A stretch of 64,000 nt of DNA from Ascaris suum (taxonomy: Eukaryota > Nematoda > Chromadorea > Rhabditida > Ascarididae). A program made the translations under genes and the position numbers. This document shows positions 1 through 29,100 of the stretch, one piece after another (position 1 is the stretch's first letter; each line of letters begins with the position of its first letter). The stretch lies in the NCBI GenBank assembly GCA_013433145.1, contig CM024187.1, positions 17,225,826-17,289,825 of the forward strand, in the 5' to 3' direction. The notes under the pieces were generated by a model. That model was not told the origin of the DNA, searched no databases, and was given only the letters and a program-made list of their open reading frames with translations.

Positions 1-3000
1 TAAGTGTGCCTTCAATAAATAATTGCCGACTACCTACTGCCTATTCTGTGTTTACAACACTCACTCTGTATATAAGTTATGACGCTGATGTCGATATTTT
101 CACAGAATGCAACTTGATATCTATATGGGCATACATGCAGGTTTAGAAATTAGACGTGCTTCAGAATTCTCGTGATAGTGGGTATATGAATTGGGCGACC
201 CGTTGAAGTAGGATCTTTTCTGAGCATAATGGCAGCTCTTTGAGCTGGGACCTTTAATTCTTCCATGTTAAAATCCAAAAGTTCTTTTTATTTTGAATAG
301 TGCAGGCTCTATGTCAGTCGATTTCGTTCTTTCGCAAAATTCCGAGCCTTTCCTCCTTTTTCCACTTTAATCTCGCACTAGAGGCGGACACCCAGTACCG
401 AGCCCAAACAGGCGAGCTTCGATGCAGAACAAAATTACTCAGAATAATCGCTGAGAAAAGGTGAAGCGGATTTTTGCTGCAAAAATTACTGAAAATTGCC
501 ACTGAAATTTGTCATGGAAAGCGACAATCGGGTGGGCTGAACATGTTGTAACGGAATTTTTTGTGTGAATATTTCCGCTAAAATGAAGATTGAAAAATGA
601 AATCTCAGAGTGAAGGTTCTCCTCCTCAACAAGATTTTTTTTCGGGCAGAATGAAATTTATAGCGCCTGTTCGTTCATTAAAAGTCACTTCCATCATAAC
701 ATATTCTTCTGGAAGGTCTTGAACTTAGTAACGACCCCCCTTTAAAAATATAATTCTCCAAAAACGTAGCAAAGCTTTTAAAGAAACACTTCCCAGTTAG
801 TGGTTTTGCCTGAATGGACAAATAACCGCATGCATATAAAGCGGTGCGGCTAAGAAAAAAGAGTGGTCGACTACGCCCTAAGCAAATAAACAGCTAAACG
901 CAGCGTTGTTTCCCTAAGTTAGAATCCGCATGAGAACGCTTTGTCATTCAACATTACGTCGGCAAGGGAAAGCTATCCGTATGCGCTTAGTAGTAGCCCG
1001 TTGGGGGCATTAAATACATAAGAATTTTCGCATAAAGATGGTTAAATGGTGGTAAAGAGGTGCCAACACTGAGTACCTCAGATGAAAGCCACTGCCATTA
1101 CGAAATATCTCGAAGGGGCAGAGCGATTGCCCTGATTAATAGCAACCAAACATCCTTATTACCGTTAGCCCCCGAAAAGGGTTCACCCAGGGACCACAAA
1201 TATGTCTCGGAGGCCTCACAATTTGAGAAACAACCAAAAACCTCCCGACGACCTCCAGAAAATGGGAGCGTTGAAAATCAATGCTTCCGATTCTAGGACC
1301 TGGACGGATCTTCCCTTCGACTTGAAATCTGACCTGAACGCCAGCGCTAATCCCCATACAGTCAATGCTGAGATCACCCTCGAATGAAATCCTTCCCTCA
1401 GCGTCTTCGACATCATGGTATCACATCTGCTTTCGTTACCGATCCAATGAACCAATCACTGATTAGTGCACAATAATAATAGCGGACATTTCGACTGTGT
1501 CAGAGTGAGCGTTGACTTTCCGCTGTCCTTACTATATCTTCTGCTAGGGAATCGCAAAGAAGAGAAAAGCAGAAATTCATCTAGAGAAGTCGAAAAGTGC
1601 TGTTTTTCGAAGGCACTGAGATTCACAGTCTCCTCCATCAACATAAACTTCCCCCTTCCCTTTTGTCTCACTTTAGACCCGTCTGAAAAGATGGCGAATT
1701 TCCGTGGTCTTCAACAGTTCTCCTTACCTACAAAGGCCCTCCTCGTTAAAAAGTTTTCTTTAGGCCTACAAGCTCTATACGCCCACTATGTTTGCTCTCG
1801 AAATGTGCAACCAATTTCAAAAATCCGTGAGGGAAATCTGAAAGGTCGCAATTTTACGTGTTTTTAAATTGTACTTTCAGGAACCAAGAATAGTGAAAAC
1901 GTACACTTCTTCCCCTTATAAACCGCCCTTTCCATGACACTCCGCACAACTATGCGCATTCTTCGAAGTTGTCATCTTTATGAGCATATGAGAATAATAA
2001 ATTGATTGTTCTCGAGGAGTTTTTTTAATCTAAAACTTAAAGGGTTTGGTATTTCCTAATTCCTAAACTATAATAGGTTCAGCGGGAAATACCGACCGAA
2101 GAATTCGATTCATCTGGAAACAATGGAGTGAAAGGTCACGGCGCAGTTTCTTTAACTGAAATGAGGACAGCAATTCGTGACAAATGGTTCCACTATCGGA
2201 AATAAGGAGAGTTCACCTGAAATTACTGTTTATAATTTTTGAAAGGCCCCGTTAATTATTTTGCTAGGAAATTCGTCGTAATGTATAGATGGAATATGAA
2301 GGATTGCTTTACGCACTCGTATCTTGCATTTCGATAATCGTTAGCAATTTCGAGCAGCAATATGCCAGCGTAGCGAGGTGAAAATGAAGCGGTCGACGAG
2401 AGTACGCCTTATCCATGCCTTCTCTCTCGAAAACACGTTAGTTTTGATATTTGTGAGCGGCATAAGCTGCTTCAATATATTCCCTTCTCGAGTATACGCT
2501 TGTGTTGGCATGTCTTGAGCATTACCAGCTTTGGGACTGTAAACGAATTAGTAGATACGCAAACTGCAGAAATTCTCGGAACTTCATTTACAATTTTAAA
2601 GACGTTTTCAAAAGTACTATCTCACCATTCCGCCTTTTCTTTCTTTCTTGAGCAAAAGTAAAGACACAGAAGCCAAAAGTGCTTATTTCTTTTAGCCTCT
2701 TGAGCGCTGAATTCAGTAACACTCGGCACTTGCAAATAAAGGAAGAGATAGAAGAGGGAAGAAGGGAACGGGCGTTTCGAATGAACATTGTAAGACGGAG
2801 TGTTATATGCATATGATCTGAAATAAAAGTGTTAAACACCATGTATCGTAGACCGAGGGGAACGGCAAACACATGGCGCTCTCAACACGAAACCTGAAAT
2901 AAGCGCGCCATTTTAACTCCCCTGGATAACTTCAAAATCATGTCGAAATAACGACGCCGTCTATCTCCTCATTTGATTCCATTAGAAAACACGAAAAAGC

Positions 3001-6000
3001 TCATATCCTTGTGCGTATGGCACGGGCCTTATTCATATGATTGAGGAGATATATTCAAAGGTCTCATGAGGTTCCCGAGTATTCCTCGTGCACGAAATAC
3101 TTTATATTACCCACTCTGGGTCATATGCGCAAAGCAACCAGCCTTATAATTTTTTCGCTGCGCCTCCGATGCTTTTGGATTCTCCTCTAAATCGTCATTT
3201 CTTGAAAATTCATCGAGCCTTCTTTTATCTACAGTAGGATGGATCCGATAAAACACCTACCGTCTGCATGAGTTCGTCACTTCGTCACCATAATGACAAA
3301 TCTTTCTTTTAACACGCATGTTGGTTGCTTCTTAGCACAATCTCTTCGAACCACACTTTCAGCAAAACACCATTGCATAACGTCTGTGCCAAAATTTCAT
3401 TCTGCAATGCCTCAGGTGAAATATCGGAAAAACAAACAACTATTTGAGAACAAAAAAAAATATTTCGTCTTCCATACTTTTCTCTGATACTTCTCTTTAG
3501 TATATTTTAAACCGTTTTCAGGAACTCAACCTTATTTTATTTGGTGAATCTGCACGACCATTTTCATTGCTTCTCATCGAGTTCACATGATGCTATCTAT
3601 TTAATAATTATTCGTGAGAGTAAACTGGTGCATGCAAAGTCATTGGGCAATGCCCAGGTAATTCGCCTAGATTACCTAGCTTCACCATGTGCCAGTGCAT
3701 TATTAGACGATCGCTATGCCACTCATCAACCGCCATTAGTGGATCTGATGTAAGCGGCATTATTAAGGGAATTCTTGTTAGGAAATTCAGCTACACAATT
3801 TCGCCAATAAGCATTCGGAAATTTTTTAATACTATTTCTATACTTGCACGCAACGTTTCTGTTTGCTTTGGGACCGCGACTTCGTAAGTTGAAAGTCGCA
3901 AATTTTAAACATACAGATGACTCAAATTACCTTCATTCTTTTGGAAATAACTTAAACATTACTTGTCTGAGGAAGGCAAATCTCCAAGGTTTTCATCCTT
4001 ACTACCAGTTCAGGTCGAGATTTGAGAGTGTTTGTTGAATAATCTTTGCATAGGATGACTCACTGTTACTCGGTGACAACATTCGCGTTTAAGGTGACAA
4101 ATTGCATTCGATGGGCAATCCACTAAAGCTGCATTCAACAGTATAAGAAGACCTTTAATGATTATTGTCGTTCTAATTTTGAGTATACTTGTCCAGTTTG
4201 GTCTCATTTTTCAAATCGGAAATTGAGATGTTCGAGAATTTGCAAATACCTAACTTTTTAAAATTCCCTCCAAGTCCATACATTCGAAACTATGAAACTC
4301 TTTTGCGCATTCTCCGTCTAAAATTGCTTTGGGTCAGATCTCACAGTGTTTTTAAATTGCTAACGATTATTGTGATGCTGCATCTCCTATTTCGGTCAAT
4401 CATAGAACTGAATTGTTTTCGCGGGTCTCAGTCTTTAGTTCATAACTTATTCCCTTTTCGGATCGTCAGAGTTGAATAAAACTTCTTGTTGATGTCGTCT
4501 CGGCACCCAGGGTCTGCATTCCCTACTCATCTAAAATATTTCAACCCCGCAAAACTCTCCGAGTTTGTGTTTTTTCGACGCCGGTTTTTCGATCATCGTA
4601 ATTGCATGCTTCAGTTCTTCTTTTGTTTCGTTTTTTTTTGTGAAATAATTCATCGCAACAGCAATAACAATAACAAAAGAAATGTACGAATAAAAGCCGA
4701 CGTGTTCCATAAAATACAGGCTACCGATATTGCAAGCGCTGTTGCTTCTCTGCGTGGGCGGGCGATGAGGATATGGAGTCGACGGACTGTTGATGAGAAA
4801 GGCGAGTCGGTATAGAGTCGACGGATTGATGGGAAAGGCGAGCGAGGAAGCTTTATTAGACGAGGACGGAGAACCGAGGTACACTGAACACACACACACC
4901 ACACAGAAGCAACAGTGGAAAAAAGGCACAGCTTATATATGGGCCATCATGTGACAATTCGTGGTGAAATATGATCGCCGTGCTATACAGTCACATGATC
5001 TCCACCACATCACTGCGTCTGGTCATGAGTGGCCATTATGTGTCGCAATGTTCGCCACATGAACATATGTTTTGCAATACCACCCGGATGTGCTTAATCA
5101 TCACCACATATCTAACACGAAGGATTTCATTCCTTCTGATGGCATGTGCAAAAGAAGAGCATAAAACAACTGCTGATTATGGCGTGTTTGTCTGCTAGAG
5201 TTACACTTAATGATGCGGTGATGAAATTGTAGGTTAACAGGGAAATTGAAGGAGCACAGTCGGACCGTCTGTGGATGAGGAGTGGGAAGGAATGAAAAGG
5301 TGGACGTTCGCGTTACTGCCAATGATTTACTCGTATTGCGGTGCTAAATTGATTGCTGTCGAAATTTTGTTGGAGCAGAGCACCTTTTGCGCTTCGCTGA
5401 AACCTAGAAGCAATTTTGATGAATTCCGTGTTATTAAACACTCCTTCGATTTGGCTTGTGTTGAGCAGTTCAAGAATGTTCTTAGATTCCTCCCTGATGA
5501 GCAATGAATAAAACTGGTCAGACGTCTGCAGAGTCGAACTTGGTTTAACTTGATGATGAGAAGTCCAACTTGTTCGAGCTTTTCCCTCTGTGTGTTGCCA
5601 TCAGACCAATTTGTTTAACGTCGTAAATTTATCTTTTGAAATCCTTCACAATTCTCCAATGCGTTATAAAACAGAGTGTAGCGAAAATTGCAAAAAAAGC
5701 AGCGACATGGAAAGAGCAAAATACTGCAGAATATTGTCCACAAAACTTTCATTTAATGAAAACATAATAATGTCTAGTTTTAGTGTTGCAAATGCCTTAT
5801 AGCTTATTTAAATCAATAAGGGTGGGGATTTCCGATTGACTTCACTATTCGCAACAATGTCTTCTTTTGAACATTCATTTAAAGCCATGTATGTTCGTTT
5901 CATTCTGATACACTCGGAGCTTGACTACAGGTCATTTCGCTTATTTAGGTCCGGTCCCTCAATGGTTTCAACTAGATCCCTCAATAAACTGGTCGTAGAT

Positions 6001-9000
6001 CTCATTGAAAACGCAACTGACGGATACTGCTTTCGTGTACCTCTCCTTTGTTAGTTATTAAATGCGCATAGTGGTGATGTCATACCTGTTCATAACTGTC
6101 CCATTTTTCTGATCTGCTTCCTCACACTGCCATTCACTTATCAATTCACAATATTGCTTCTGCGACAGTATAACTAGTGCATTTGAAAAGTTAGGCCGGG
6201 CAATCGTTGTTTGCCGAAATTGGTCGAAGACCGTATACTGGACAACAAGTTGACCGACTTCTTCAAATGCGGCTTAGTTTGCCTCTCCACACTTGAAACA
6301 TACATTGCATTGCAGCTGCGATGTGAGTATATTTTATTTCCTATTAAGGTCGCTGACCACATCCACTTGTATGCGATATATAACCGCGAGTGAAAGCAAT
6401 TATATCAGTTAGGAAATTTTTGAAACGGCGACAATGCACATGAAGCTTATGAGGTTTTGACAATATGAATTATAATATGATATAATTTGTGAACATTATG
6501 AGATAATAAAGCATAGATTTCATGAATAACGAAATATTTGAATAGGGAAGTTAAAAACAATACAGCTTACAAAAGCGAGTAGACTGACAAAATCGTTCTT
6601 ATAACGTATAAAGTGAATGTATTAACGCTTTAATTTAGAAAGTAATAAAAGCATTTCTTTTTGTCAGAAAATTACATTATAAAACGATCATTTTTGCAAA
6701 TGATTAAATGAGAGTGAGAAATTTCTATAACATGCAAAAGTTCTGTTGAGCACTGAGATTCTCTCTTAAAATACGTCTTGTTGAGTGCAACTGTCAGTGA
6801 AAACATTCACTGTCCCCCTTTAAGGGGCAAAAATTTGTGTTTTATTGGCTATTCTGATGGAATTGCTTGGAAGTGTGCACTTGGATTGTTCATATCGCAA
6901 GAACAAACGTCTCACCGAAGGGTTGCACGAAGAGCTTAGAGTGCCCACCCCACTCTCGAGAAAATATTTACACATCGGATGCGGACATTGGCCAAATAGG
7001 CCGAATTCTCATTTATTGTTGTTTCGTCCTCGCAAATAATGTTACATTAAAGATGCCACTGCTGCTAGACAAGCCCTACTTGTTGATCAAGGTGCAAGCA
7101 CATTGTTCAACATCGCACGTAGAGAGCCGACAATGATCTTCCCCAGGATGGATGTTGAATGTAAAATGTTATAGTACCAGGGAGATTTTCGTCGAGAACT
7201 ACGAAATAAATCTGAAAGTTTTTTCTGAATCTATTGAACTCATCATTTTTCATGCTTTCTGCTTCACAGCATCAAAGAACTTCAAAAGATGGCCTGAGAA
7301 GGCAACGCGCACGGGATGAGAAGCTGTCACTAAAAGTTGCAAAAAATCACACCTGAATTCATCCGAGTGTAAGAGTGAAAATATTCAAAAACACTGAAGT
7401 CCGATCCTCCTCCCATATGCCATAGCATAGAGCTGCATTAAAGTTTATTCTTCTGAAATACCTAACCAAAATGCCGGCAAGATTTTGAGACCTAGTTTCG
7501 CAAATTGGCACTTCCTGCCACTGTTGTTTTCCTTGCTGGACTTGGCAGTGGCCCTTTGCTGCTTTTCCCCTTATTACACATGATCAGCTCTGTGCAAGGA
7601 ATTTTGAGGCGCCATCATTGAAAAACAATAAAATCGCAAAAATTTTGCGGTCAAACAAAATTTGGGGACGATAGCGTTCCACAGTTTGTAGCTAGCGGAT
7701 CAATTTATTTCTGAGCTCTTTTTTGAAAGCTCCCTGCCGATGTCGAAATCAACGTGTCGTCATCACCGGTAATGCAGTAATAACAAATGAGTAATAACAT
7801 TTATCATGAAGCTGCAATGAAGGTTCACCTATTAAAGACAAAATTTACTATGCTCTACCAATGTGCCTCCTATTATTGTGCTGAAAAGTGAATCGCGAAG
7901 GGATATGATGTACGTTTCGAAAAGGATTTTTTTTATTTTTTGTTTTATTGGATGATAAAGCACGAGAGCCCTTCTTAGGTATTGCAGGTTTTGCCTCAAA
8001 AATTCGTTGAAAGCGGCTCCAAGCAGTGGGGTTTTTTGCTCTCATAAGAACTAAATCTTTGTTCCATAGAAGAGTCTCTTCGAGTGCAAAAATTCGCACA
8101 ATTTGGTGCACTTCAAATGCAACGCATCATTGAAGATGGTTGTGCTGAACAAGTGCATGGCAGCGATACTTTAGAGAAGGATCGTTGAACTATCGCACTG
8201 TTTGTCTCTTCCACTCCCCCGCTACTCTCCCCTCAAACATTTCTGAAAGCATTTCACTCATCACACTGTAAACAAAAAAAAAAACTGCTCTTCATCTCCC
8301 ACTGCTGTGTCAACAGTTTTTGCACATTTGTTTCGTTTTCATTTCAGTCGAAGTTACGCTGGTTTTTTTGTGAGTAAACATGCTAAATGAAGGACCAATT
8401 CCGCGATTTATTCGCCAATATTGGAGATTCCCTTGAGATAATTTTTGAGACAGAGATAGTGTTGAAGAAGCTCTGAAAATCCCAACATCAGCAATCACAT
8501 CAATAAATTGAATTGGTCTGATTTTGGGCTGTTTTATCCTAAACTCTTAGCTCGAAATTTCGTGACATCCCTCGATATTTTAAAATCGCCATGACGCATC
8601 CCACGTCGAAATTTGTATTGATTACTGTACTGAGAACAACAATTTGCACGACAACAAGCATTTTCTAAATTCGGGGGAGGAAAATCCCTTTTGGAAGAAG
8701 AAAAATTTTATGCTAAGCGCCAAAAAAGCTTTTTGCATTCGATGCCATAAATCATTAAATGCAAGCGAATTGCAAATAGTTTGAAAATTTCTGTGAGTGT
8801 TGTTTTCGCATCATCCAGAAGTTAACAAAACAATTTCTAATTGCTCCAGTTCTTTTGAAAAATCCATCTTACAACAATTTCTTATTAAATCTATCCTCTT
8901 TTTGCATTTTAAGTAAAATTACTTGTAACAATTACCTTTTCCAGATTTCCTCTCAAAATTACTTCATTTCCGGACGGTTCTATCTGGCGAAACTTCGCTT

Positions 9001-11016
9001 CGTATTTTTAACCCATCGTGATAAGCAATAATTTCAATATTCTCCTAGCAGATATTTTTTGTTTTTACGTATAGGGATGGAAATTTCACTAATGTACAGC
9101 TTCGTACAAGAAGACGAAGCAATCGTGTTCAGAAGAAATGGTGTGTCGTCAATGACGCAAATATTAATTGAAGTGCTCGTTGAAAGCGCGAAAGAACAAT
9201 AGCCGCAAAAAGCCTACGAAAAACAATGAGACCTGAATTTTTAAAGCAAAAATCTTTGAGAAAACACTTAATTGGTGGTCCCCCTGCAAAGTTGAAAACC
9301 TGAACTGCTCCGCTGAGAAAATGTGTTGGCGTCTTTATTAGCCAAAAAACAATTACCGAATGGAAGAGCAAAGCTAATTAATGGGGCACTGCAAAAAAAA
9401 CCAATTTTAAATGACAAAGAAGAACCAAAATCGACTGGCCGCGAATGGATTTCGTTTGATATGATATGCTTGCATTTCATTTTTTTTTTCAAATTTGTTC
9501 TTATATAGCTTCTGTGCTTTTCCTTAGTGACGTTGAGGCGCAAGAGGGAGTTATAGGCGTTGAAAGGTAACTCTGATATTGCAATTCAATCGTCGGATTC
9601 ATTTCATTTTGCAAATAGAACCTGCAGGTAGTCGATGCAGTTGCTGAGACTCATATCTTGCCGCTACCTACCTAAAGGCGTGCTTTCACACTTACTGTCG
9701 GCGTGGTGTGGCATTGTGGGTGGGCGCAGCTGAATTGATGTGGATTCTACGCTATGAACAAAAAGTTCACGTTATTTACACGATGTTTTGTCGAGGTGAA
9801 GCACGACAGCGCAAGCCTACAAACATACCTCGATGCACAGAACAGAGGATTTCTTCTCTTTCCACCCGAGTTCTGTAGCCTCAGAATAAATGTGGCTTGG
9901 AGAACGAGCCTTTCTGCAAATCTGGAAACATTTGGGAGCAAGGGAGGAGGGCTAGGGCAGATTGGAGTGGTCAGCAGACGCAAGTAGCGGTGCAGAATTG
10001 AGGAAAATTGTACTCACGAGGTGAACTTTCAACACTTTTCCATTTTTCCACCTCCAAACAAATGCTGACTATTCCCAGAATCATTTAGCTCCCAGATACT
10101 GTTGAAAGACAAGTCAGTATTTTTCCAGTGGAAAACGGCTCTTACGCATTCAGACGCGCACAAATACATCGATGGACATTGCACGCAAAGAATTTGCACA
10201 CACAACACATTCTCACTATGGTTATGAGGGATATGGCTTTAAGCAGAAATTCAGTTAATTCACCTAACTCACGTTCACCTGTGAAATTTTGGAGTTATCT
10301 GACACAGTTCGATACAGCTTCCAGAGAAGTAGTAAGAAAACGCTTAAGACATCAACATGTTGCGATTTAGAGCATATATTGTTCATGCTCTACGTGATAC
10401 TGGTGCGACCATTATTTCAGCAAAAGGTCCGAATTGCTATCCACGCAAATCGGTGCATGCAATCTTTGACCTCAAGGCTGCTACCGAGCAGTAAGTTGAC
10501 CCAAAACCGCTCATCATTCAAGTAGTCAGAAATAGTTATTCAGAGTTTCTAATTTGTAACCTTTGAACGCATAGCAACTCAACAAGATGCAAATTTATTA
10601 GCTTACAGTCCAAAGAAGAAGCTGATAGGACCGGATTCGAAACAAGTTAGAAAATTCTGGAATCCGAGATTAATGATCCATTGATATAAGTAGTTTCACA
10701 GATGCAAGTTCACTCACATTACGCAACTAAGTGGGTAATTGCTATATAAAAGTGTGGAAGTTCATAGTTGGAATCCTTCTACCTCCAACACAACCCTGCA
10801 TATGCCAATTAAGCCTCATTAACTCTCTTCGTCTTTTCTCTTGCTGAATCACCAAATCTAACGAACAGGCAGAAGATCTGATCAGAATATTGGGTCGAGA
10901 TTCTCTAATAAGTTAAAAATTGTAACTGGGTGAAAATGTTGCGCTTGCATTCGCTGAACAACACCAGAGACTTCGTTGAGCTAAACGACACTTGCAACTC
11001 CGATAACCACAAGAGA
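1..11016. other. Stretch without a recognisable gene
   Basis: No open frame here resembles a protein family I know. The longest frames, about 130 codons near 1466-1867 and 109 codons near 4486-4815, have no recognisable motifs and do not join to neighbours through convincing splice sites. A denser, less AT-rich patch at about 1060-1460 is open in several frames on both strands, which looks like base composition rather than coding. It may be intergenic DNA or the long intron of a gene outside the window. Confidence 0.6.
4776..4847. repeat. Short imperfect tandem duplication
   Basis: Two adjacent units of 39 and 33 bp both begin GAGTCGACGGA and both carry GAAAGGCGAG; the second unit has small deletions. 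A short CA-rich stretch follows at about 4887-4903. Nothing suggests a function. Confidence 0.6.
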
Positions 11017-11017
11017 G

Positions 11018-11251
11018 GCTATTAAGCGCCACCTAGCCGAGTGACGTTCAGACCACCGTTGCAGTTGTCCTCTTTGAGATCAAAAGAAAAATGAGCGTTT
11101 GCTGCTATTGCTCTTAGATCACTGTGTCCGTCACCTGCTCACGCCATGTATTAGTAAGCAAACAGCGGAAAAGCTGTTGTGAGCGTCTCGAGAGAGCATA
11201 TCCATCAAAGGTGCTGTAATCACGAAAAAGATTTGATGGCGCTTAACTAGC
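11018..11251. mobile_element. Possible miniature inverted-repeat element (MITE-like)
   Basis: The left end reads GCTATTAAGCGCCA. The right end, reverse-complemented, reads GCTAGTTAAGCGCCA, so the termini match over about 14 bases with one inserted base. They bound 234 bp with no coding capacity. Short inverted termini around a non-coding core are typical of non-autonomous DNA transposons. A clear target-site duplication was not seen, and the family is unknown. It lies about 270 bp upstream of the first MANSC-gene exon. Confidence 0.4.
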
Positions 11252-11516
11252 AACGCGATATGACGCCGCGTTGGGTTGTTGTCAAGCCTTTGCATAGCAG
11301 CATGGTTGACGATTCAGCAAAGCCGACCGGGCGCTCGCAAAACAAGAGGTGCTCGTTGATTGCAAGTGTGGAATATATTGATTTGTAAGGAGATTGTGCT
11401 GAATAAAGTGGGTGGGTTGTGTGCAGGTGCGGGCGTGTCCTATACGCACTCGTTATAACTCCACCACTCCCTCTTTGGAAAGCGTCGGCCGTCAAGAGAA
11501 AGACGTAGGTAGACAG

Positions 11517-26103
<14,587 letters not shown>

Positions 26104-29100
26104 TGTTTCGAGTCCCATTTTGCGCACCTTACGGCACTGTTCTGAGTGCAAAATACAAATGCGTGTAATCGTACCGAAGAAACATAATTAGCATCCCTCA
26201 CCCTACGGAGGCCTCAACAAGAGATTTGAAAAAAAGAGCAGCAGGAACCCGGTCTTGGACGAGCATAGCGTACAATGGGCCATCGAAACTTATTTTCATC
26301 AGCAAGCATGCTGCGTAAAAAGCGCAAACTGGTCATTGGTCCATTTAATTACTAAGGTGGGGCAGTACTGCTTCTAAAGATTAATCATCTCGGATATCAA
26401 TAATCACGCATGGAAGCTTTCCCGTTTCGCTCACATAATGAGACAAAATTACAAATAACCTTTAGCCGGTAAAATATCTTAAATGTTACTTTACTGTTAA
26501 CTCTGAATCTCTTAAAAGCTATTTCATACCGATGTCTTTAGATTTTTCAGAGCAACTTGTTTCGTCTGTAATCCTGGTGGCGCTAAATATGTACAACGCG
26601 CACTGTAGTGCTTCCATATCTCTAATTAGGTTGTTGACAATAAGGAAGCAATTTGTGTACGTCCTGATATTTTTTGTAGTGAAAGACGTACGCTGCTTTA
26701 GGCAGTGACCACTGAGAGAAAATCTACTATAAAAGCGACATTAGCACAGATGTGAGATATGTTGTCGTGGTAACTGCGGCGAGCGAGTCAGCTTCCGCAT
26801 TGTGTTCTTGCTTCAATGAACAATTCATGGGGAATGGGGAACTTTGAATATCACCTCAAAGCGTTACATCTGAATGTTCTAGTTTACTACACGATAATCA
26901 TGCTGCCGTTAGGTGCCTTCTTATCAATAAAGAAGAACAAGAGTGTTTTAATTGTCCTCAGAGAAACTGTCGTACCAATAGAGAAGATCATTACAAACCA
27001 GATAGATGCAAGTTTTCATTGGAAGATGCGCCTCGCAAATGTAGTAGCATGTTCCAGAAGCTCCGTTCAGCAAAACCCGCCACCTCTACGCTGCAATGAC
27101 TATGCTGCGCAAACTTCCTTGCAAGTTTACAGCAAGGCCAAAGGGTTTTTTCGGCATGCACAGTCCGCGCTCAATAGTTTGCACTATTCCTAGTGGCCCT
27201 TGTTCGGGGAAATTTCTTGCTCAGAATAGCGAAACTAGCAGAAATGTATGCTTTTGCATTTTCAAAAAGAATCACTTGCTGACACATTCAGTATTCATTC
27301 AATTAGAGCGATGTCTTTGCTGCGCAACTGTATTCCGCATTTATAGCTGAAATCAAAAGCTAATGTTCCATAGTAAGTGGCCAGTGATAAGCAGATCCCC
27401 CTCTTTCCTCTCCCCGACCCCTCGTTATGCTCTTGCTAATTCTATGGAGAAATCTCTTAGCAAATTTCGACCCCACTGACCCAACTTGCAATTCTCAAAC
27501 AACAGCTACCCACTTACAAGCATTGGATATCTGGGATGGAAGAACTAAATGAAGATAATGCTTGCTTGCTGACACCCGTTGATAGGGATTCGCCCATTGG
27601 TTGAGGACTCATCGCAGCGGAAGATTATACAAATGATTTTAGGTATAATTTTATTGTGCAGATTTTCGACGCATTTACTATTCCATATGTGCAACGAGCT
27701 AGTCGAGTGCTGTTCGAAATTGTGAACATCATTTGTGTTTTTATAAATGTGCACAACACGTGTTACGAATATCATTCATTCATTGTATATTACGTGCTGA
27801 ATGTATCCTTACCAAGAGCAAGATTTGCAATTGGGATTTCCTGATCGACATCACCATGAAATATTTATTGTCTCTTTCGTTATTCCTTCTTCCTCCTCCT
27901 CCTCCCTCTTCTCTCTTCTCACTCACTTTCTCCTGCTATTTACTAAATTTTCCTGATCATTCACTTTCCCAAAGAATACGATCCATTTTAGTCGCTTCCA
28001 TAAATGAAATGAAAATGTTTAAATTATTCATCTGACAGGCCTCAACCTTCGCAATTCAAGAATTCTTGGAATCCCCTGCAAATCTTCTCTTGGCAAAAAA
28101 CTGATCGATGCAAGAATCTCATAAAAACTCTTCGCTCAGTTATTATTTTCACTTTTCGTCGTTGTTTGTCGTTTGTATTTCACTGCATCGCTCAAATATA
28201 TTCCAGTAATCAGCTAATATCATAGTTTAATCCATTTACACATAACTGATTGCAGTCACTCATACGGATGATCCACTTTGCTACAGAAAATGTGGCAACG
28301 ATTGAATAGTGGTGAGGATCGTTGAAGCTGTATGAATAGATAAACGAGAAAGAATAGGATAACGTTTACGAATGGAAGCTGAAGTCGCTTTATTATTGAC
28401 ATCAGTGCATTTGATGAAAGCACTTTTTACACGTGCTGTGCGAGATTGCCATATATCAGTCACCCACGATAGGTATATGTTTGCATTCGTTGATAACAGT
28501 GAGTGGCACACCACTACCACCATGCAGCTCTACTGAAATATGTTTGCGTTTCGTTTATTCGTTAGCAAAATGAGCGTTCAATCGTTAAATGTGTCCGCTC
28601 GACGATCGATCACATCTTATAGATACCGTTATGTGCAATTGTCTTTTCAAAGTATTTGATCTTCAAATGCCTTATAATTTTCTTTATGATATTCGTTCAC
28701 AGATGGAACTTTCATTTTTACCAAATAAATGGATCTTTATTGCATCGTTAATATTTCAAGGCCGAATTATGTGCATCAGACTATGCAAATTTCTGCGCCG
28801 TATACAAACAAGCCGAAAGTTTTATCTTATCATCGAAGAACGGATGAAAACGTTGGAATTTTCCAAATGGTAATGTAAACAAGAAATGCGGTGAACGATG
28901 TTAACTCGCAATGATAGCTGGAAAAATTGTTCGCAATCGTTTCAATAGACCGGCAAAAATGTTACGATCCGCTGAGCCAACAACGTTCTGAAAGCAGTTG
29001 GTAATCGTTCATCTCTCAATCAGCGGCTATTTCATAGTTTATTTTAACTGCTTAAAATGTCTTTCAGAAAATAAAATGAGCCACTCTTTTGCTAAATAAA

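Noticed and set aside
1466..1867. 133-codon frame as a gene
   Set aside because: No motif, homology or convincing splice context; within chance expectation for the number of frames in this window.
3330..3360. TTCGAACC, a possible tRNA B-box in reverse
   Set aside because: Flanking bases do not complete the B-box consensus, and no cloverleaf or A-box was found nearby.
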